Assembly: GCA_044361315.1 (NCBI GenBank)
Contig: JBIKJA010000001.1
Location: 248,001-312,000, forward strand
Reading direction: 5' to 3'
DNA from: Crocinitomix sp044361315
Lineage (GTDB): Bacteria; Bacteroidota; Bacteroidia; Flavobacteriales_D; Crocinitomicaceae
DNA: 64,000 bases
Program-made: the position numbers and the translations under genes
The notes under the pieces: model-generated
What the model saw: only the letters and a program-made list of their open reading frames with translations
The model's database searches: none
Told to the model about the DNA's origin: nothing
Part shown: positions 18,971 to 27,576 of the stretch, one piece after another
How the letters are laid out: each line of letters opens with the position of its first letter
Position numbering within the stretch: the stretch's first letter is position 1

Positions 18971-19044
18971 TGCCATGTTCAATCTATTACCGATCTTAGA
19001 TTATTAGAAAGAAAAATAGATTTAGACCGATTTAATTCTCAGAC

Positions 19045-19085
19045 AAAAAAAACCACCGCCATTGAAAATTCAATTGACGATGGTT
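19045..19085 (-). terminator. Terminator of the rimP-nusA-infB operon
   Basis: Read on the minus strand, a stem of about 11 base pairs (starting AACCATCGTCA, with two G-U pairs) ends at 19051 and is followed by eight U (19045-19052). It lies just after the infB stop. Confidence 0.88.
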
Positions 19086-19102
19086 TTAATAATTTTCATG
19101 AT

Positions 19103-21937
19103 TTATTTTATAGCAACCTCAACTTCGTGGTATGCTTCGATTAAATCGCCTACTTCGATATTGTCAAATTTATCAATATTTAAACCACACTCGTAGTTGT
19201 TTTTCACTTCTTTGACGTCGTCTTTGAATCGTTTTAATGAACCCAAGAAACCGTCGTGAACAACTATTCCATCTCGAATTACCCGTACTTTTGAATTTCG
19301 TAAAATTCGGCCTTCAGAAACATAGCACCCTGCGATGGTTCCGACTTTGGAGATTTTAAACGTTTCACGAATTTCGGCCACCCCAAGAATTTCTTCTTTA
19401 AATTCTGGAGCCAACATTCCTTTCATAGCGTGCTCTATCTCTTCGATAGCTTTATAGATAATCGAATACAAACGAACATCGATTCCTTCACGTTCAGCTG
19501 CTTTTCTAGCAATAGCAGATGGTCGAACTTGGAAACCAATTACGATGGCATTGGATGCAGAAGCAAGAGTAACATCGGCCTCAGAAATTTGACCAACTCC
19601 TTTGTGAATGATGTTTACTTGAATTTTTTCTGTAGACAATTTCAATAATGAATCGGATACAGCTTCCACCGAACCATCCACGTCCCCTTTTACGATAAGG
19701 TTTAATTCTTGGAAATCTCCAATTGCCAAACGATCCCCAATTGTTTTAAGGGTAACACGTTTTTGTGTTCTAAAGCCTTGTTCTCTACTCAATTGCTCAC
19801 GTTTGGAAGCGATTAATTTGACCTCTTTTTCGTCGGCCATTGAATTAAATTGATCTCCCGCGCTTGGCGCACCATTGAACCCTAGGATAGAAACTGGTGT
19901 TGAAGGGCCTGCCTCTTTCACCAATGCACCTTTATCATTGTGCATCGCTTTTACCTTTCCGTAGTTTTTACCTGCGATAATAGGATCTCCAACTCTTAAT
20001 GTTCCGGAAGAAACGAGCACGGTAGTTACGTACCCTTTACCTTTATCCAAAAGGGATTCAACAACTGTACCAGTTGCACGTTTATTTGGGTTAGCTTTTA
20101 ATTCCAATAATTCGGCTTCTAGCAATACTTTTTCGAGCAATTCATCAATATTGATTCCTTTTTTAGCTGAAATTTCTTGGGATTGGTATTTGCCACCCCA
20201 ATCTTCAACAAGGATATTCATTTGAGAAAGTTGCTCTTTTATTTTTTCAGTATTTGCTCCTGGCTTATCAATTTTATTGATGGCAAATACAATTGGAACT
20301 TCGGCCGCTTGAGCATGTGCAATAGCTTCTTTAGTTTGAGGCATTACATCATCATCAGCAGCGACAATAATAATTGCGATGTCCGTAACTTGTGCTCCCC
20401 TTGCACGCATAGCTGTAAAAGCTTCGTGACCCGGAGTATCCAAGAACGTAACGTGTTTTCCTGTTTTAGTTTCAACCGAATATGCCCCGATATGCTGGGT
20501 GATTCCCCCTGCCTCGCCTTGAATAACGTTAGCAGAACGAATATAATCTAGCAATGACGTTTTACCATGATCCACGTGACCCATTACAGTCACAATTGGT
20601 GGACGTTCAATTAAATCTTCTTCAGAATCCTCTTCAACGGTGATAGATTCTTGTACGTCAGCACTAATAAATTCTGTATCAAAATCAAATTCAGAAGCTA
20701 CCAATTCTATTGTTTCTCTATCCAAACGTTGGTTGATTGAAGCGAAAATTTTCAAGTTCATACAAGACGCAATAACCTCCGTAGGACTTACATCCATCAT
20801 GGTTGCCAATTGCGACACCGTTACAAACTCGGTAATTTTTAAGATGCTTTTTTGAAGTTCTTCTTGTTCCAATTCCTCAGCTCTACGATCAGCAACGTTT
20901 TGTCTTTTTTCACGACGATAAACCGCCGCTTTCTTTTTATTTCCACCTTGTAAACGTGCTAAAGTTTCTTTAATTTCTTTTTGGATTTCGGCGTCTGTTA
21001 CCAACGGTTTATCCTTTTTAGCAAATTTATTGTTTTTACCTTTTGATTGGTTTTGGCCTTGACCCTGACTTTGCTGTCCAATTGGACGATTCTGTGCAGT
21101 GACTTGTCCTTGTTGATCAGTTGTTGCAGGTTTGGTTAATTGCTTATCAATGTTAACCTTTTTAATTCTTTTTCGTTTTTTACGAGAATTATTATCAGCT
21201 TTTTCGCGTTCGATAGGTAAAACCATCCGTCCAACTACCACAGGGCCAGAAAGTTTTTGCGAAGACATTTTAATGGTTTCAATTTCTTCAACCCCTTTTT
21301 TTTGCTCCTCGTGACTTGACGCTCCTTTGTCAACTTTTTGTTCTTGCACATTTTCAACAACTGGAGTTTCTAATTTTGGAGTTACTTTAGGTGTCTCGTA
21401 GGGTTCAAATTTTTTCTTCGCCGGCCTCGTTTTTTGATTTAAGGCATCTAAATCGATTTTACCTAAAATAGAAACACCACCTTTTTGAGGTTCGTCCATT
21501 GGTGTTTCCACGGCTTTTTCTGCCACAATTACTGGTTCGATTTTAGGAACCTCAACTGGCGGTTTTTCAGCGATCTTTTCTTCTACCAAACGCACAGGCG
21601 GTACATACGGTTTTTGGAAAATTTTTACTTCCGGCTTTTCATCGGCATAATCATCGTCGTCATCATCGTCATCGGAAGGGACGGTTTCTTTTTTAACATC
21701 TTTCAACGAAATTGATTCTCTTTTTTCACGCCCAATATCAACCGTCTCAGAATTTTGTTTCGCCACTTTATCATCTTTGAATTGCTGATCCAAAATTGAC
21801 AAAATAGTTGATTCTATTTTGGTATTTGGGTTAGAATCAATTGCAATTCCTTTGATATGCAAAAAATCCACAATAGTAGTAATACTAATATTGAATTCCT
21901 TTGCGACCTTATTTAACCTTTTTTCCTGACCTCCCAT
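19103..21937 (-). CDS. infB: Translation initiation factor IF-2
   Basis: IF-2 brings formyl-Met-tRNA to the 30S subunit. The 944-residue protein has a long disordered N-terminal region with IF2_N helices at the very start (residues 1-55) and a run of Asp near residue 90. The GTPase domain follows with VTVMGHVDHGKTSLLDYI near residue 450, DTPGHEAFTAMRARG and NKIDKPGAN. Then come the two beta-barrels and the C-terminal fMet-tRNA-binding domain. It is the last gene of rimP-nusA-infB, 80 bases after nusA. The N-terminal basic/Gln-rich section (GQVTAQNRPIGQQSQGQGQ) is low-complexity and varies between species. Confidence 0.98.
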   Translation of the reverse strand: MGGQEKRLNKVAKEFNISITTIVDFLHIKGIAIDSNPNTKIESTILSILDQQFKDDKVAKQNSETVDIGREKRESISLKDVKKETVPSDDDDDDDDYADEKPEVKIFQKPYVPPVRLVEEKIAEKPPVEVPKIEPVIVAEKAVETPMDEPQKGGVSILGKIDLDALNQKTRPAKKKFEPYETPKVTPKLETPVVENVQEQKVDKGASSHEEQKKGVEEIETIKMSSQKLSGPVVVGRMVLPIEREKADNNSRKKRKRIKKVNIDKQLTKPATTDQQGQVTAQNRPIGQQSQGQGQNQSKGKNNKFAKKDKPLVTDAEIQKEIKETLARLQGGNKKKAAVYRREKRQNVADRRAEELEQEELQKSILKITEFVTVSQLATMMDVSPTEVIASCMNLKIFASINQRLDRETIELVASEFDFDTEFISADVQESITVEEDSEEDLIERPPIVTVMGHVDHGKTSLLDYIRSANVIQGEAGGITQHIGAYSVETKTGKHVTFLDTPGHEAFTAMRARGAQVTDIAIIIVAADDDVMPQTKEAIAHAQAAEVPIVFAINKIDKPGANTEKIKEQLSQMNILVEDWGGKYQSQEISAKKGINIDELLEKVLLEAELLELKANPNKRATGTVVESLLDKGKGYVTTVLVSSGTLRVGDPIIAGKNYGKVKAMHNDKGALVKEAGPSTPVSILGFNGAPSAGDQFNSMADEKEVKLIASKREQLSREQGFRTQKRVTLKTIGDRLAIGDFQELNLIVKGDVDGSVEAVSDSLLKLSTEKIQVNIIHKGVGQISEADVTLASASNAIVIGFQVRPSAIARKAAEREGIDVRLYSIIYKAIEEIEHAMKGMLAPEFKEEILGVAEIRETFKISKVGTIAGCYVSEGRILRNSKVRVIRDGIVVHDGFLGSLKRFKDDVKEVKNNYECGLNIDKFDNIEVGDLIEAYHEVEVAIK

Positions 21938-22017
21938 TATGCTGTATGCTTTACCACCTTAATTTTTTTTGGCATCTTACGAGAGATACCTTTTAATAGT
22001 TTCTACTTTATTGTGTC

Positions 22018-23253
22018 TTATTCAAACTCTGCTTTTAATACGTTCAGAACATCTTCGATTGTTTCTAATTCTAAATCCGTTCTTCGCGTTAACTCTTCAG
22101 CATCTAATTCAAGCACAGATTTCGCAGAATCTAAACCAATTGATTTTAATTCTTTAATCACCCATCCTTCAATTTCATCTGAGAATTCATCTAAATCCAC
22201 ATCTTCAATATCTTCTGCACCTTCACGATAAACATCAATTTCGTAGCCGCTTAATTTACCAGCTAATTTAATGTTATGTCCACCTTTACCAATTGCCAAG
22301 GATACCTGATCTGTTTTTAAATAAACATCTGCACGCATATTCACCTCGTCTAATTCGATAGAAGTAATTTTTGCTGGAGAGAGTGCACGTTGAATAAATA
22401 ATTTATCGTTTGATGTATAATTAATTACATCTATATTTTCATTCTTTAACTCTCGAACAATGCCATGAATTCTTGCCCCTTTCATACCAACACAAGCTCC
22501 AACTGGATCAATTCGATCGTCATAAGATTCGACCGCTACTTTTGCTCTTTCACCTGGCTCACGCACTATTTTTTTGATGGTAATTAAACCATCAAATACT
22601 TCAGGAACTTCCAATTCGAACAAGCGCTCCAAAAATTCAGTCGCAGTACGCGACAAAATAATAATTGGGCTATTATTTCTTAAATCAACTCGAGCAACAA
22701 CAGCACGAACGGATTCGCCTTTTTTGAAATAATCTGATGGGATTTGTTCTTGTTTTGGTAAAATCAATTCATTTCCTTCGTCATCCAACACAAGAATTTC
22801 ACGTTTCCAAACTTGGTAAACTTCACCAGTAATAATTTCACCGATTCTTTCTTTGTATTTTTTGTAGATATGATCTTTTTCTAATTCTAGGATTCTAGAA
22901 ATTAAATTTTGTCTTAAGGACAATACATTTCTTCGACCAAAATCATCCAATTTCACCTCTTCGGCAACTTCTTCACCAACTTCAAAATCGGCTTCAATTT
23001 GCACGGCTTCTGAAAGCGAGATTTCGATGTTTTCATCTTCTACCTCACCATCTGGGACGATTTCACGATTAATCCAGATTTCAACATCACCCTTATCTGG
23101 GTTAATAATAACGTCAATATGGTCATCTGAACCATATTTTTTCTTGAGCATCGATCTGAAGACATCTTGTAGGATGTTCATCATTGTTTCTCTGTCAATA
23201 TTCTTAAATTCCTTAAACTCCGAAAAGGATTCTATTAATTCCAACGCGTTCAT
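22018..23253 (-). CDS. nusA: Transcription elongation/termination factor NusA
   Basis: NusA binds RNA polymerase and controls pausing, termination and antitermination. The 411-residue protein shows the N-terminal polymerase-binding domain (ALELIESFSEFKEFK), an S1 domain near 130-200 (GEIITGEVYQVWKREILVL), and two KH domains (VGACVGMKGARIHGIVREL and SLAIGKGGHNIKLA). It ends with a helix-hairpin-helix-like segment (LKSIGLDSAKSVLEL). It lacks the acidic repeat domains of the E. coli protein, as is normal outside the proteobacteria. It follows rimP by 12 bases and precedes infB. Confidence 0.97.
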   Translation of the reverse strand: MNALELIESFSEFKEFKNIDRETMMNILQDVFRSMLKKKYGSDDHIDVIINPDKGDVEIWINREIVPDGEVEDENIEISLSEAVQIEADFEVGEEVAEEVKLDDFGRRNVLSLRQNLISRILELEKDHIYKKYKERIGEIITGEVYQVWKREILVLDDEGNELILPKQEQIPSDYFKKGESVRAVVARVDLRNNSPIIILSRTATEFLERLFELEVPEVFDGLITIKKIVREPGERAKVAVESYDDRIDPVGACVGMKGARIHGIVRELKNENIDVINYTSNDKLFIQRALSPAKITSIELDEVNMRADVYLKTDQVSLAIGKGGHNIKLAGKLSGYEIDVYREGAEDIEDVDLDEFSDEIEGWVIKELKSIGLDSAKSVLELDAEELTRRTDLELETIEDVLNVLKAEFE

Positions 23254-23265
23254 ATCATCAAATTT

Positions 23266-23742
23266 TTAAAAAGAAATTATCAATTTAACTTCTTTTACAT
23301 CATTATATTTAAAGGGTATTTCTTCCGTAATCCACACTTTTGTTTTTCGTCCTTCGACGTTTCTTTTTTCTTTTACTTCTACACTAATTTGTTCCTCATC
23401 AGCGGTTTTTAAAATTCCTTGGAATTTCTGACCATTTTGATTGGTGACCACTTTTACTTCTCTTCCAATATTTTTTTTAAATTGTTTTAATGCCCGCAGC
23501 GGTTGATCCAAGCCTGCAGAAGAAACTTCGAGCGAAAAATCTTCGATTTCACGGTCTAAATTATGCTCAATATTTCTACTTACCGACATGCAATCTTCGA
23601 TTGCAATTGAACCAACTTCTTTATCCAATTCAAGAAAAATTTGATTGCCCGTACCGATTTTTAATTCCACAATATAGATTCCCAAATTGAGTTCTTCAAT
23701 CCGTTCTTCCGCTAATTTTAATATTGTTTTTTTATCAATCAT
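23266..23742 (-). CDS. rimP: Ribosome maturation factor RimP
   Basis: RimP is needed for 30S subunit maturation. The 158-residue protein has the family N-terminal alpha/beta domain, with GTGNQIFLELDKEVGSIAIEDC and SRNIEHNLDREIEDFSLEVS, and the signature SSAGLDQPLR. The C-terminal barrel-like half carries WITEEIPFKYNDVKEVKL. I chose the ATG at 23742 because it fits the family start. A TTG at 23766 would extend the frame by eight residues, but that stretch is the descending arm of the leader hairpin. It is the first gene of the rimP-nusA-infB operon. Confidence 0.95.
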   Translation of the reverse strand: MIDKKTILKLAEERIEELNLGIYIVELKIGTGNQIFLELDKEVGSIAIEDCMSVSRNIEHNLDREIEDFSLEVSSAGLDQPLRALKQFKKNIGREVKVVTNQNGQKFQGILKTADEEQISVEVKEKRNVEGRKTKVWITEEIPFKYNDVKEVKLIISF

Positions 23743-23751
23743 TTTTCGTAC

Positions 23752-23778
23752 AAAAAGAGGGGACAACGGTCCCCTCTT
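23752..23778 (-). promoter_or_regulatory. Terminator-like hairpin in the rimP leader (candidate attenuator)
   Basis: A perfect 10-base-pair stem, AAGAGGGGAC (23755-23764) with GTCCCCTCTT (23769-23778) and a 4-base loop, is followed on the minus strand by five U (23752-23756). It lies between the consensus promoter at 23802-23833 and the rimP ATG at 23742, so it would be at the start of the rimP-nusA-infB transcript. It could also end transcripts from the cyclase gene upstream. The NusA context makes attenuation plausible. Confidence 0.8.
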
Positions 23779-23801
23779 CTTTTAATGTTTCTTAATCGGC
23801 A

Positions 23802-23833
23802 CAAATATAGTATGTTTCGCTTGGTTTTCCAAA
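23802..23833 (-). promoter_or_regulatory. Promoter of rimP-nusA-infB
   Basis: On the minus strand, TTTG (23830-23833) and TATATTTG (23802-23809) are separated by 20 bases. This matches the Bacteroidota vegetative promoter almost perfectly. Transcription should start roughly at 23795. Confidence 0.8.
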
Positions 23834-23878
23834 GGTTTTTGCAAATTTATTTACTTTCCACTTCAAATTAGTGTTTTT

Positions 23879-24643
23879 TTATGCTGGATAAATTTTATGT
23901 GCTAAAATTTTACTTGGGGATGCATCGCTTTCTAAACTAATTATTTGAAGGTGGATCAGGTATGTTCCATCCTGCAAAATAGTGGGAATATAGAGCAATT
24001 CGGAAATTGTTTTTTGATAAGCTGGTTTTGCAGGATAATTCCAAAAAATGTGATGCGCAGATAATTTACCGTGATCCATTTCTCGATCGACAGAAGGGAG
24101 ATCTACCATGAGGTGATCGATTCCCAATTCGTTGATGAGTTCCATTGCTTCTTCCTCAAAATAGGCAGGATTGGTATCGGAATATTGAAAAGTTCTTTTT
24201 TCCTCCACATTAGGAAGGGTTCGGATGATCAAAACTTTTGAATCTTGTTCCGCTTGAAATTTTTCAAGTATTGCATCTTTCGTAATTACCAAATCATAGG
24301 TGTTGAATTCATTATTCCAAACTTGTTGGGGGGTTACTGAAATCATTTGTCCAATAAAATGAAATTCGGTTAGACATTGATTAATGGTAATATTTTCTTT
24401 AGAGATATGCCCTACACATTCGGTATGTGTTCCGTTGCCATGTGGGTTTAAGGTAATGTTCCGAAAATTTACCGGACCTCCTTGACTAACATCGCCTATA
24501 AAACCTTCTGCAACGACCGGTTCAATTTTAACTGGGGGACAATGCCACGCACTTACACTTTCCCCATGATTGGTGAGTGGGAGCGAAAGATCTACAAATT
24601 CGTCACTTAGAAAATAACGGGTATTGTCCAAAAATAATTTCAT
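23879..24643 (-). CDS. Cyclase/kynurenine formamidase-like metal hydrolase
   Basis: The 254-residue product belongs to the putative cyclase family (kynurenine formamidase KynB, arylformamidase-like), metal-dependent amide or lactone hydrolases. The family motif H-x-G-T-H-x-D-x3-H appears as HGNGTHTECVGH near residue 70, with Glu where many members have Asp. A second family segment, DLPSVDREMDHGK, lies near residue 180, with the downstream histidines (SAHHIFW). I chose the ATG at 24643, which lies after the -7 box. An upstream ATG at 24706 reads through the promoter and is unlikely. The neighbouring divergent gene gives no hint of the substrate, and no other tryptophan-degradation gene is present. 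Confidence 0.82.
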   Translation of the reverse strand: MKLFLDNTRYFLSDEFVDLSLPLTNHGESVSAWHCPPVKIEPVVAEGFIGDVSQGGPVNFRNITLNPHGNGTHTECVGHISKENITINQCLTEFHFIGQMISVTPQQVWNNEFNTYDLVITKDAILEKFQAEQDSKVLIIRTLPNVEEKRTFQYSDTNPAYFEEEAMELINELGIDHLMVDLPSVDREMDHGKLSAHHIFWNYPAKPAYQKTISELLYIPTILQDGTYLIHLQIISLESDASPSKILAHKIYPA

Positions 24644-24661
24644 TATTACAAGAATTGAATT

Positions 24662-24669
24662 CAAATATA
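24662..24669 (-). promoter_or_regulatory. -7 box of the cyclase gene
   Basis: TATATTTG on the minus strand lies 18 bases upstream of the ATG at 24643 and matches TAnnTTTG. It rules out the longer start. Confidence 0.6.
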
Positions 24670-24735
24670 GATAAAAATATGCGGAAAGATAAGGATGAAT
24701 TAACACTAGGTTGAGAGAAATACCTGAATTATGAA

Positions 24736-24743
24736 TACATTTG
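24736..24743 (+). promoter_or_regulatory. -7 box of the IPExxxVDY-pyk unit
   Basis: TACATTTG matches TAnnTTTG, with TTG at 24711-24713 about 22 bases upstream. The ATG follows at 24760. Confidence 0.6.
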
Positions 24744-24759
24744 CGCCAGACATTTAACT

Positions 24760-25176
24760 ATGGCAAAGCACAAACTTTTATTTGAGGATGATTTTTCATT
24801 CGATTTAATTGGAATTTGCTCGAGCAATGCGGATTATCGACTTTCATGGGCAATAAACCGAGCCTTGTCATTGGCTTTGGTGAAAGATGTTGATTTAAAT
24901 GTGCGTTTGAGGACTGATGAGGATCATTTATTTTCATTTTACTCGTTTTTTGATGAGGATGAGCATATTGAATATTATTTAATTAAAAATTTATCAGATA
25001 ATTTTTTGAAATTGATTCCCGAACAAAATCAAATTGACTATTTTTTAGTGATAAAGAATAATTTCACATTTGATGTGTCAGACTTGATTCAAAAGTTAAA
25101 AGAGGTTGATATAATTTTAGCCGCTTTTCCATTTGATCCCAATTCGTTAAAGTCTAAAGGAAATTTAGTTTTTTAA
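24760..25176 (+). CDS. IPExxxVDY family protein
   Basis: The 138-residue soluble protein carries the motif that names its family, seen here as IPEQNQIDYFLVI near residue 87. The rest is typical: the start MAKHKLLFEDDFSFDLIGIC, acidic DEDEHIEYYLI, and the end LKEVDIILAAFPFD. The function is unknown, but in Bacteroidota this gene commonly lies directly before pyruvate kinase and often after rnc, as it does here before pyk. The gap to pyk is 103 bases and shows no good terminator, so they may share a transcript. Confidence 0.9.
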   Translation: MAKHKLLFEDDFSFDLIGICSSNADYRLSWAINRALSLALVKDVDLNVRLRTDEDHLFSFYSFFDEDEHIEYYLIKNLSDNFLKLIPEQNQIDYFLVIKNNFTFDVSDLIQKLKEVDIILAAFPFDPNSLKSKGNLVF

Positions 25177-25279
25177 ATCACTCAAACCATTTTAATACTT
25201 GATAAGTGTTTTAAAATAGAGAAAGAAACGTAGCGTATTAAATAGCATTGATTTTAAGGATGCTTTAAGAAAAAATGAA

Positions 25280-26698
25280 ATGAAAAAAACAAAAATTGTA
25301 GCAACCATGGGGCCTGCTTGTGCTTCATCGAAAGAAGTTTTAAGGAAATTAATTAAAGCTGGAGTAAATGTTTGCCGCTTAAACTTTTCACATGGGTCGC
25401 ATGAGGATCATTTGTCGACCATAAAAATGATTCGCGAGATTAATGCCGAAGAAGGGCTTAATGTTTCGATTCTTGCCGATTTACAAGGTCCTAAAATTCG
25501 AATTGGAGAAGTTGAAGATAATGGTGTGAATTTAGTAAATGGTGCAAGCTTAGTTATTACTACAAAGAAACTAATTGGTACTTCAGAACGGGTGTATTTA
25601 ACGTATAAAGAATTTCCACGGGACGTAAAAGTGGGCGATAAGGTGCTCATGGACGATGGGAAATTACAATTAGAAGTGGTGTCAACCAACCGAGTGGATG
25701 AAGTTTATACCAAGGTGGTTCACGGCGGAATTTTACGTTCTAAAAAAGGGGTAAACTTACCAAACACAGTTATTTCAATGCCATGTATCACCGAAAAAGA
25801 TGCCATTGATTTAGATTTTGCCCTTTCTCAGGCAGTGGATTGGGTTGGACTTTCTTTTGTTCGCTCAGCAAGAGATATCATTGAATTAAAACACATCATT
25901 CAAAATAAAAAATGCCACGCAAAAGTGATTGCTAAGATTGAAAAACCAGAAGCAATTTCTGAAATTGAAGATATTATAAAGGTGACAGATGCAATTATGG
26001 TGGCGCGTGGTGATTTAGGCGTTGAAGTTCCTATGGAGACTGTTCCAAATCTTCAAAAAATGATGATTAAAATGTGTCGAAAATATGCTAAACCTACCAT
26101 TGTTGCCACCCAAATGATGGAAAGTATGATTGATAATTTTACCCCTAACAGAGCGGAGGTAAATGATGTTGCAAATGCTGTTTTGGACGGTGCAGACGCG
26201 CTAATGCTATCAGGAGAAACCTCTGTAGGTAAATATCCGTTGGAAGTTATTGAAGCGATGAGTAAAATCATTATTGAGGTGGAAAAAAATGATGAAATTT
26301 ACAATAAGGAGGAGCTTCCAGAAAGAAATCAAGAACGATTTATAACGGATTCGGTTTGTTTTAACGCAACGCGATTAGCGCAACGTGTAGAAGCAAAAGG
26401 AATTATTACCATGACTTTTTCGGGATATACGGCCTATAAAATTTCATCGCAACGACCAAAGTCGGATACGTTTGTATTTACCGAAAACCGTGAAATTTTG
26501 AGTCAATTGAGTTTGGTATGGGGCGTTCAAGGTTATTTTTACGATAAAATGGTAAGTACTGAAAATACCATTAGCGACAGTAAATACATACTTAAAAAAT
26601 TAGGTTTGGTGCAAGAAGGCGACATGGTGGTTAACATTGCCTCTGTTCCTATCGAAGAGAAAGGGCACTCGAACATGGTAAAGTTGAGTTATGTGTAA
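25280..26698 (+). CDS. pyk: Pyruvate kinase
   Basis: The enzyme makes pyruvate and ATP from phosphoenolpyruvate and ADP in glycolysis. The 472-residue protein contains KIVATMGPACAS at the start, the ATP/Mg site LADLQGPKIRIGE near residue 70, the PEP/K+ site MVARGDLGVEVP near residue 240, and TIVATQMMESM and MLSGETSVGKYPLE towards 300-320. The C-terminal allosteric-type domain has TFSGYTAYKISSQRPK. The length is normal. It is followed by a 296-base gap with an inverted-repeat element. Confidence 0.97.
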   Translation: MKKTKIVATMGPACASSKEVLRKLIKAGVNVCRLNFSHGSHEDHLSTIKMIREINAEEGLNVSILADLQGPKIRIGEVEDNGVNLVNGASLVITTKKLIGTSERVYLTYKEFPRDVKVGDKVLMDDGKLQLEVVSTNRVDEVYTKVVHGGILRSKKGVNLPNTVISMPCITEKDAIDLDFALSQAVDWVGLSFVRSARDIIELKHIIQNKKCHAKVIAKIEKPEAISEIEDIIKVTDAIMVARGDLGVEVPMETVPNLQKMMIKMCRKYAKPTIVATQMMESMIDNFTPNRAEVNDVANAVLDGADALMLSGETSVGKYPLEVIEAMSKIIIEVEKNDEIYNKEELPERNQERFITDSVCFNATRLAQRVEAKGIITMTFSGYTAYKISSQRPKSDTFVFTENREILSQLSLVWGVQGYFYDKMVSTENTISDSKYILKKLGLVQEGDMVVNIASVPIEEKGHSNMVKLSYV

Positions 26699-26742
26699 TG
26701 AGTATTGGAATGCTAGTTGCTAACAATTTAGTAAGATTTTAG

Positions 26743-27005
26743 TTATAAACCTGAATGCGACTCTAAATTACCATTCAGATTTTTATTAAAATTCGAAGGA
26801 TTAACCCTATTCTTTGGATTTCTGGAATCAATACATTATAATTAGTAGACTACTTAAAATATTGGCATCGGTGTTTTCGTATTGAAAAACATGATTTTTC
26901 CGTCAAAACAACTCGAAATAGCCCGCTATTACTTCGTTGCTTTTTCTCAAACTCAAGCTTTTCTAGGCGATCTGAATGAAATTTAAAATCGAATTCAGGT
27001 TATAA
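26743..27005. repeat. Inverted-repeat extragenic element after pyk
   Basis: Two nearly identical arms point towards each other: 26743-26780 on the plus strand and 27005-26970 on the minus strand. By eye, 32 of 38 aligned positions agree, with four mismatches and two gaps. Both begin TTATAA(A)CCTGAAT and end ATTCAGAT. Between them lies a further imperfect palindrome, AACTCGAAATAGC with GCTATTACTTCGTT, at about 26910-26938. The right arm overlaps the end of the DinB-like gene and supplies its stop. No transposase is encoded inside. It could be a MITE or an extragenic repeat, and it may act as a bidirectional terminator for pyk and the DinB-like gene. Confidence 0.55.
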
Positions 27006-27564
27006 GTAGGTCCCTTTCTTTAGGTTTTGAAAATTTATCGTGGTTATAGGTGCTTGAATTTTCCTTTGGAATGGAAAGCGAATCCCGTTTTTGGGCGTAC
27101 ATTTTTCCAATAAAAACAATTTGACCGATGTGATAAGGATAATGCGCAAGTTGTCGGTTAATTACCTCCAAAACGGTGTGGCCTTGGTTGCGAATGAAAA
27201 TAATCCGATCTAAATCATCCTCAGTTAATGAATTTAAAGCGGACAAAAGGACGCCCCAACCTTGGTTCCATTTTTCCATTAATTGCTGTTTGTTGGTAAT
27301 TTCACCCTCAAATTCGGCATCGCGGTTGCGCCACTCCTTTTCGCCATCGGTGGTCAAAAAATCTGTCGAACGACTAAGCATATTGCCTGCTAAATGGTTA
27401 ACAATAATGGCAATGCTATTGCTATCCTCATTGGTTTGAAGAAATAATTTTTCGTCGGAGACTTGGGCGATGGTTTTTTCGCCTATGAGTTTATAATATT
27501 CAAATTGCTTGATAACGCTTTCTAATAAGACTGCAGCAGTTGAATCTTTTTTGCAAGCAGGCAA
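26995..27564 (-). CDS. DinB-superfamily (DUF1572) protein with TTG start
   Basis: The 189-residue product is a four-helix-bundle DinB-like protein of the DUF1572 type. Visible signatures are VIKQFEYYKLIGEKTIAQV, SIAIIVNHLAGNMLSR, WRNRDAEFEG and INRQLAHYPYHIGQIVFIGKMY. The histidines near residues 57, 137 and 141 would be the metal triad. The only in-frame start upstream of the family region is a TTG at 27562-27564. It is eight bases after AAGGA, and the upstream gene's TAA is in frame five codons before it. Starting with TTG makes the first residues read MPACKKDS. The end differs from what I expect in the family because the stop lies in the inverted-repeat arm. Function unknown. Confidence 0.75.
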   Translation of the reverse strand: MPACKKDSTAAVLLESVIKQFEYYKLIGEKTIAQVSDEKLFLQTNEDSNSIAIIVNHLAGNMLSRSTDFLTTDGEKEWRNRDAEFEGEITNKQQLMEKWNQGWGVLLSALNSLTEDDLDRIIFIRNQGHTVLEVINRQLAHYPYHIGQIVFIGKMYAQKRDSLSIPKENSSTYNHDKFSKPKERDLLIT

Positions 27565-27576
27565 ACGCCCAAATCC

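Noticed and set aside
20177..20551. Antisense frame inside infB
   Set aside because: It is a by-product of the strong codon bias of the essential gene opposite.
23743..23766. Longer N-terminus for RimP starting at TTG
   Set aside because: The added codons lie in the hairpin and U run of the leader, and family members start at the later ATG.
27176..27439. Antisense frame inside the DinB-like gene
   Set aside because: Shadow with no independent features.
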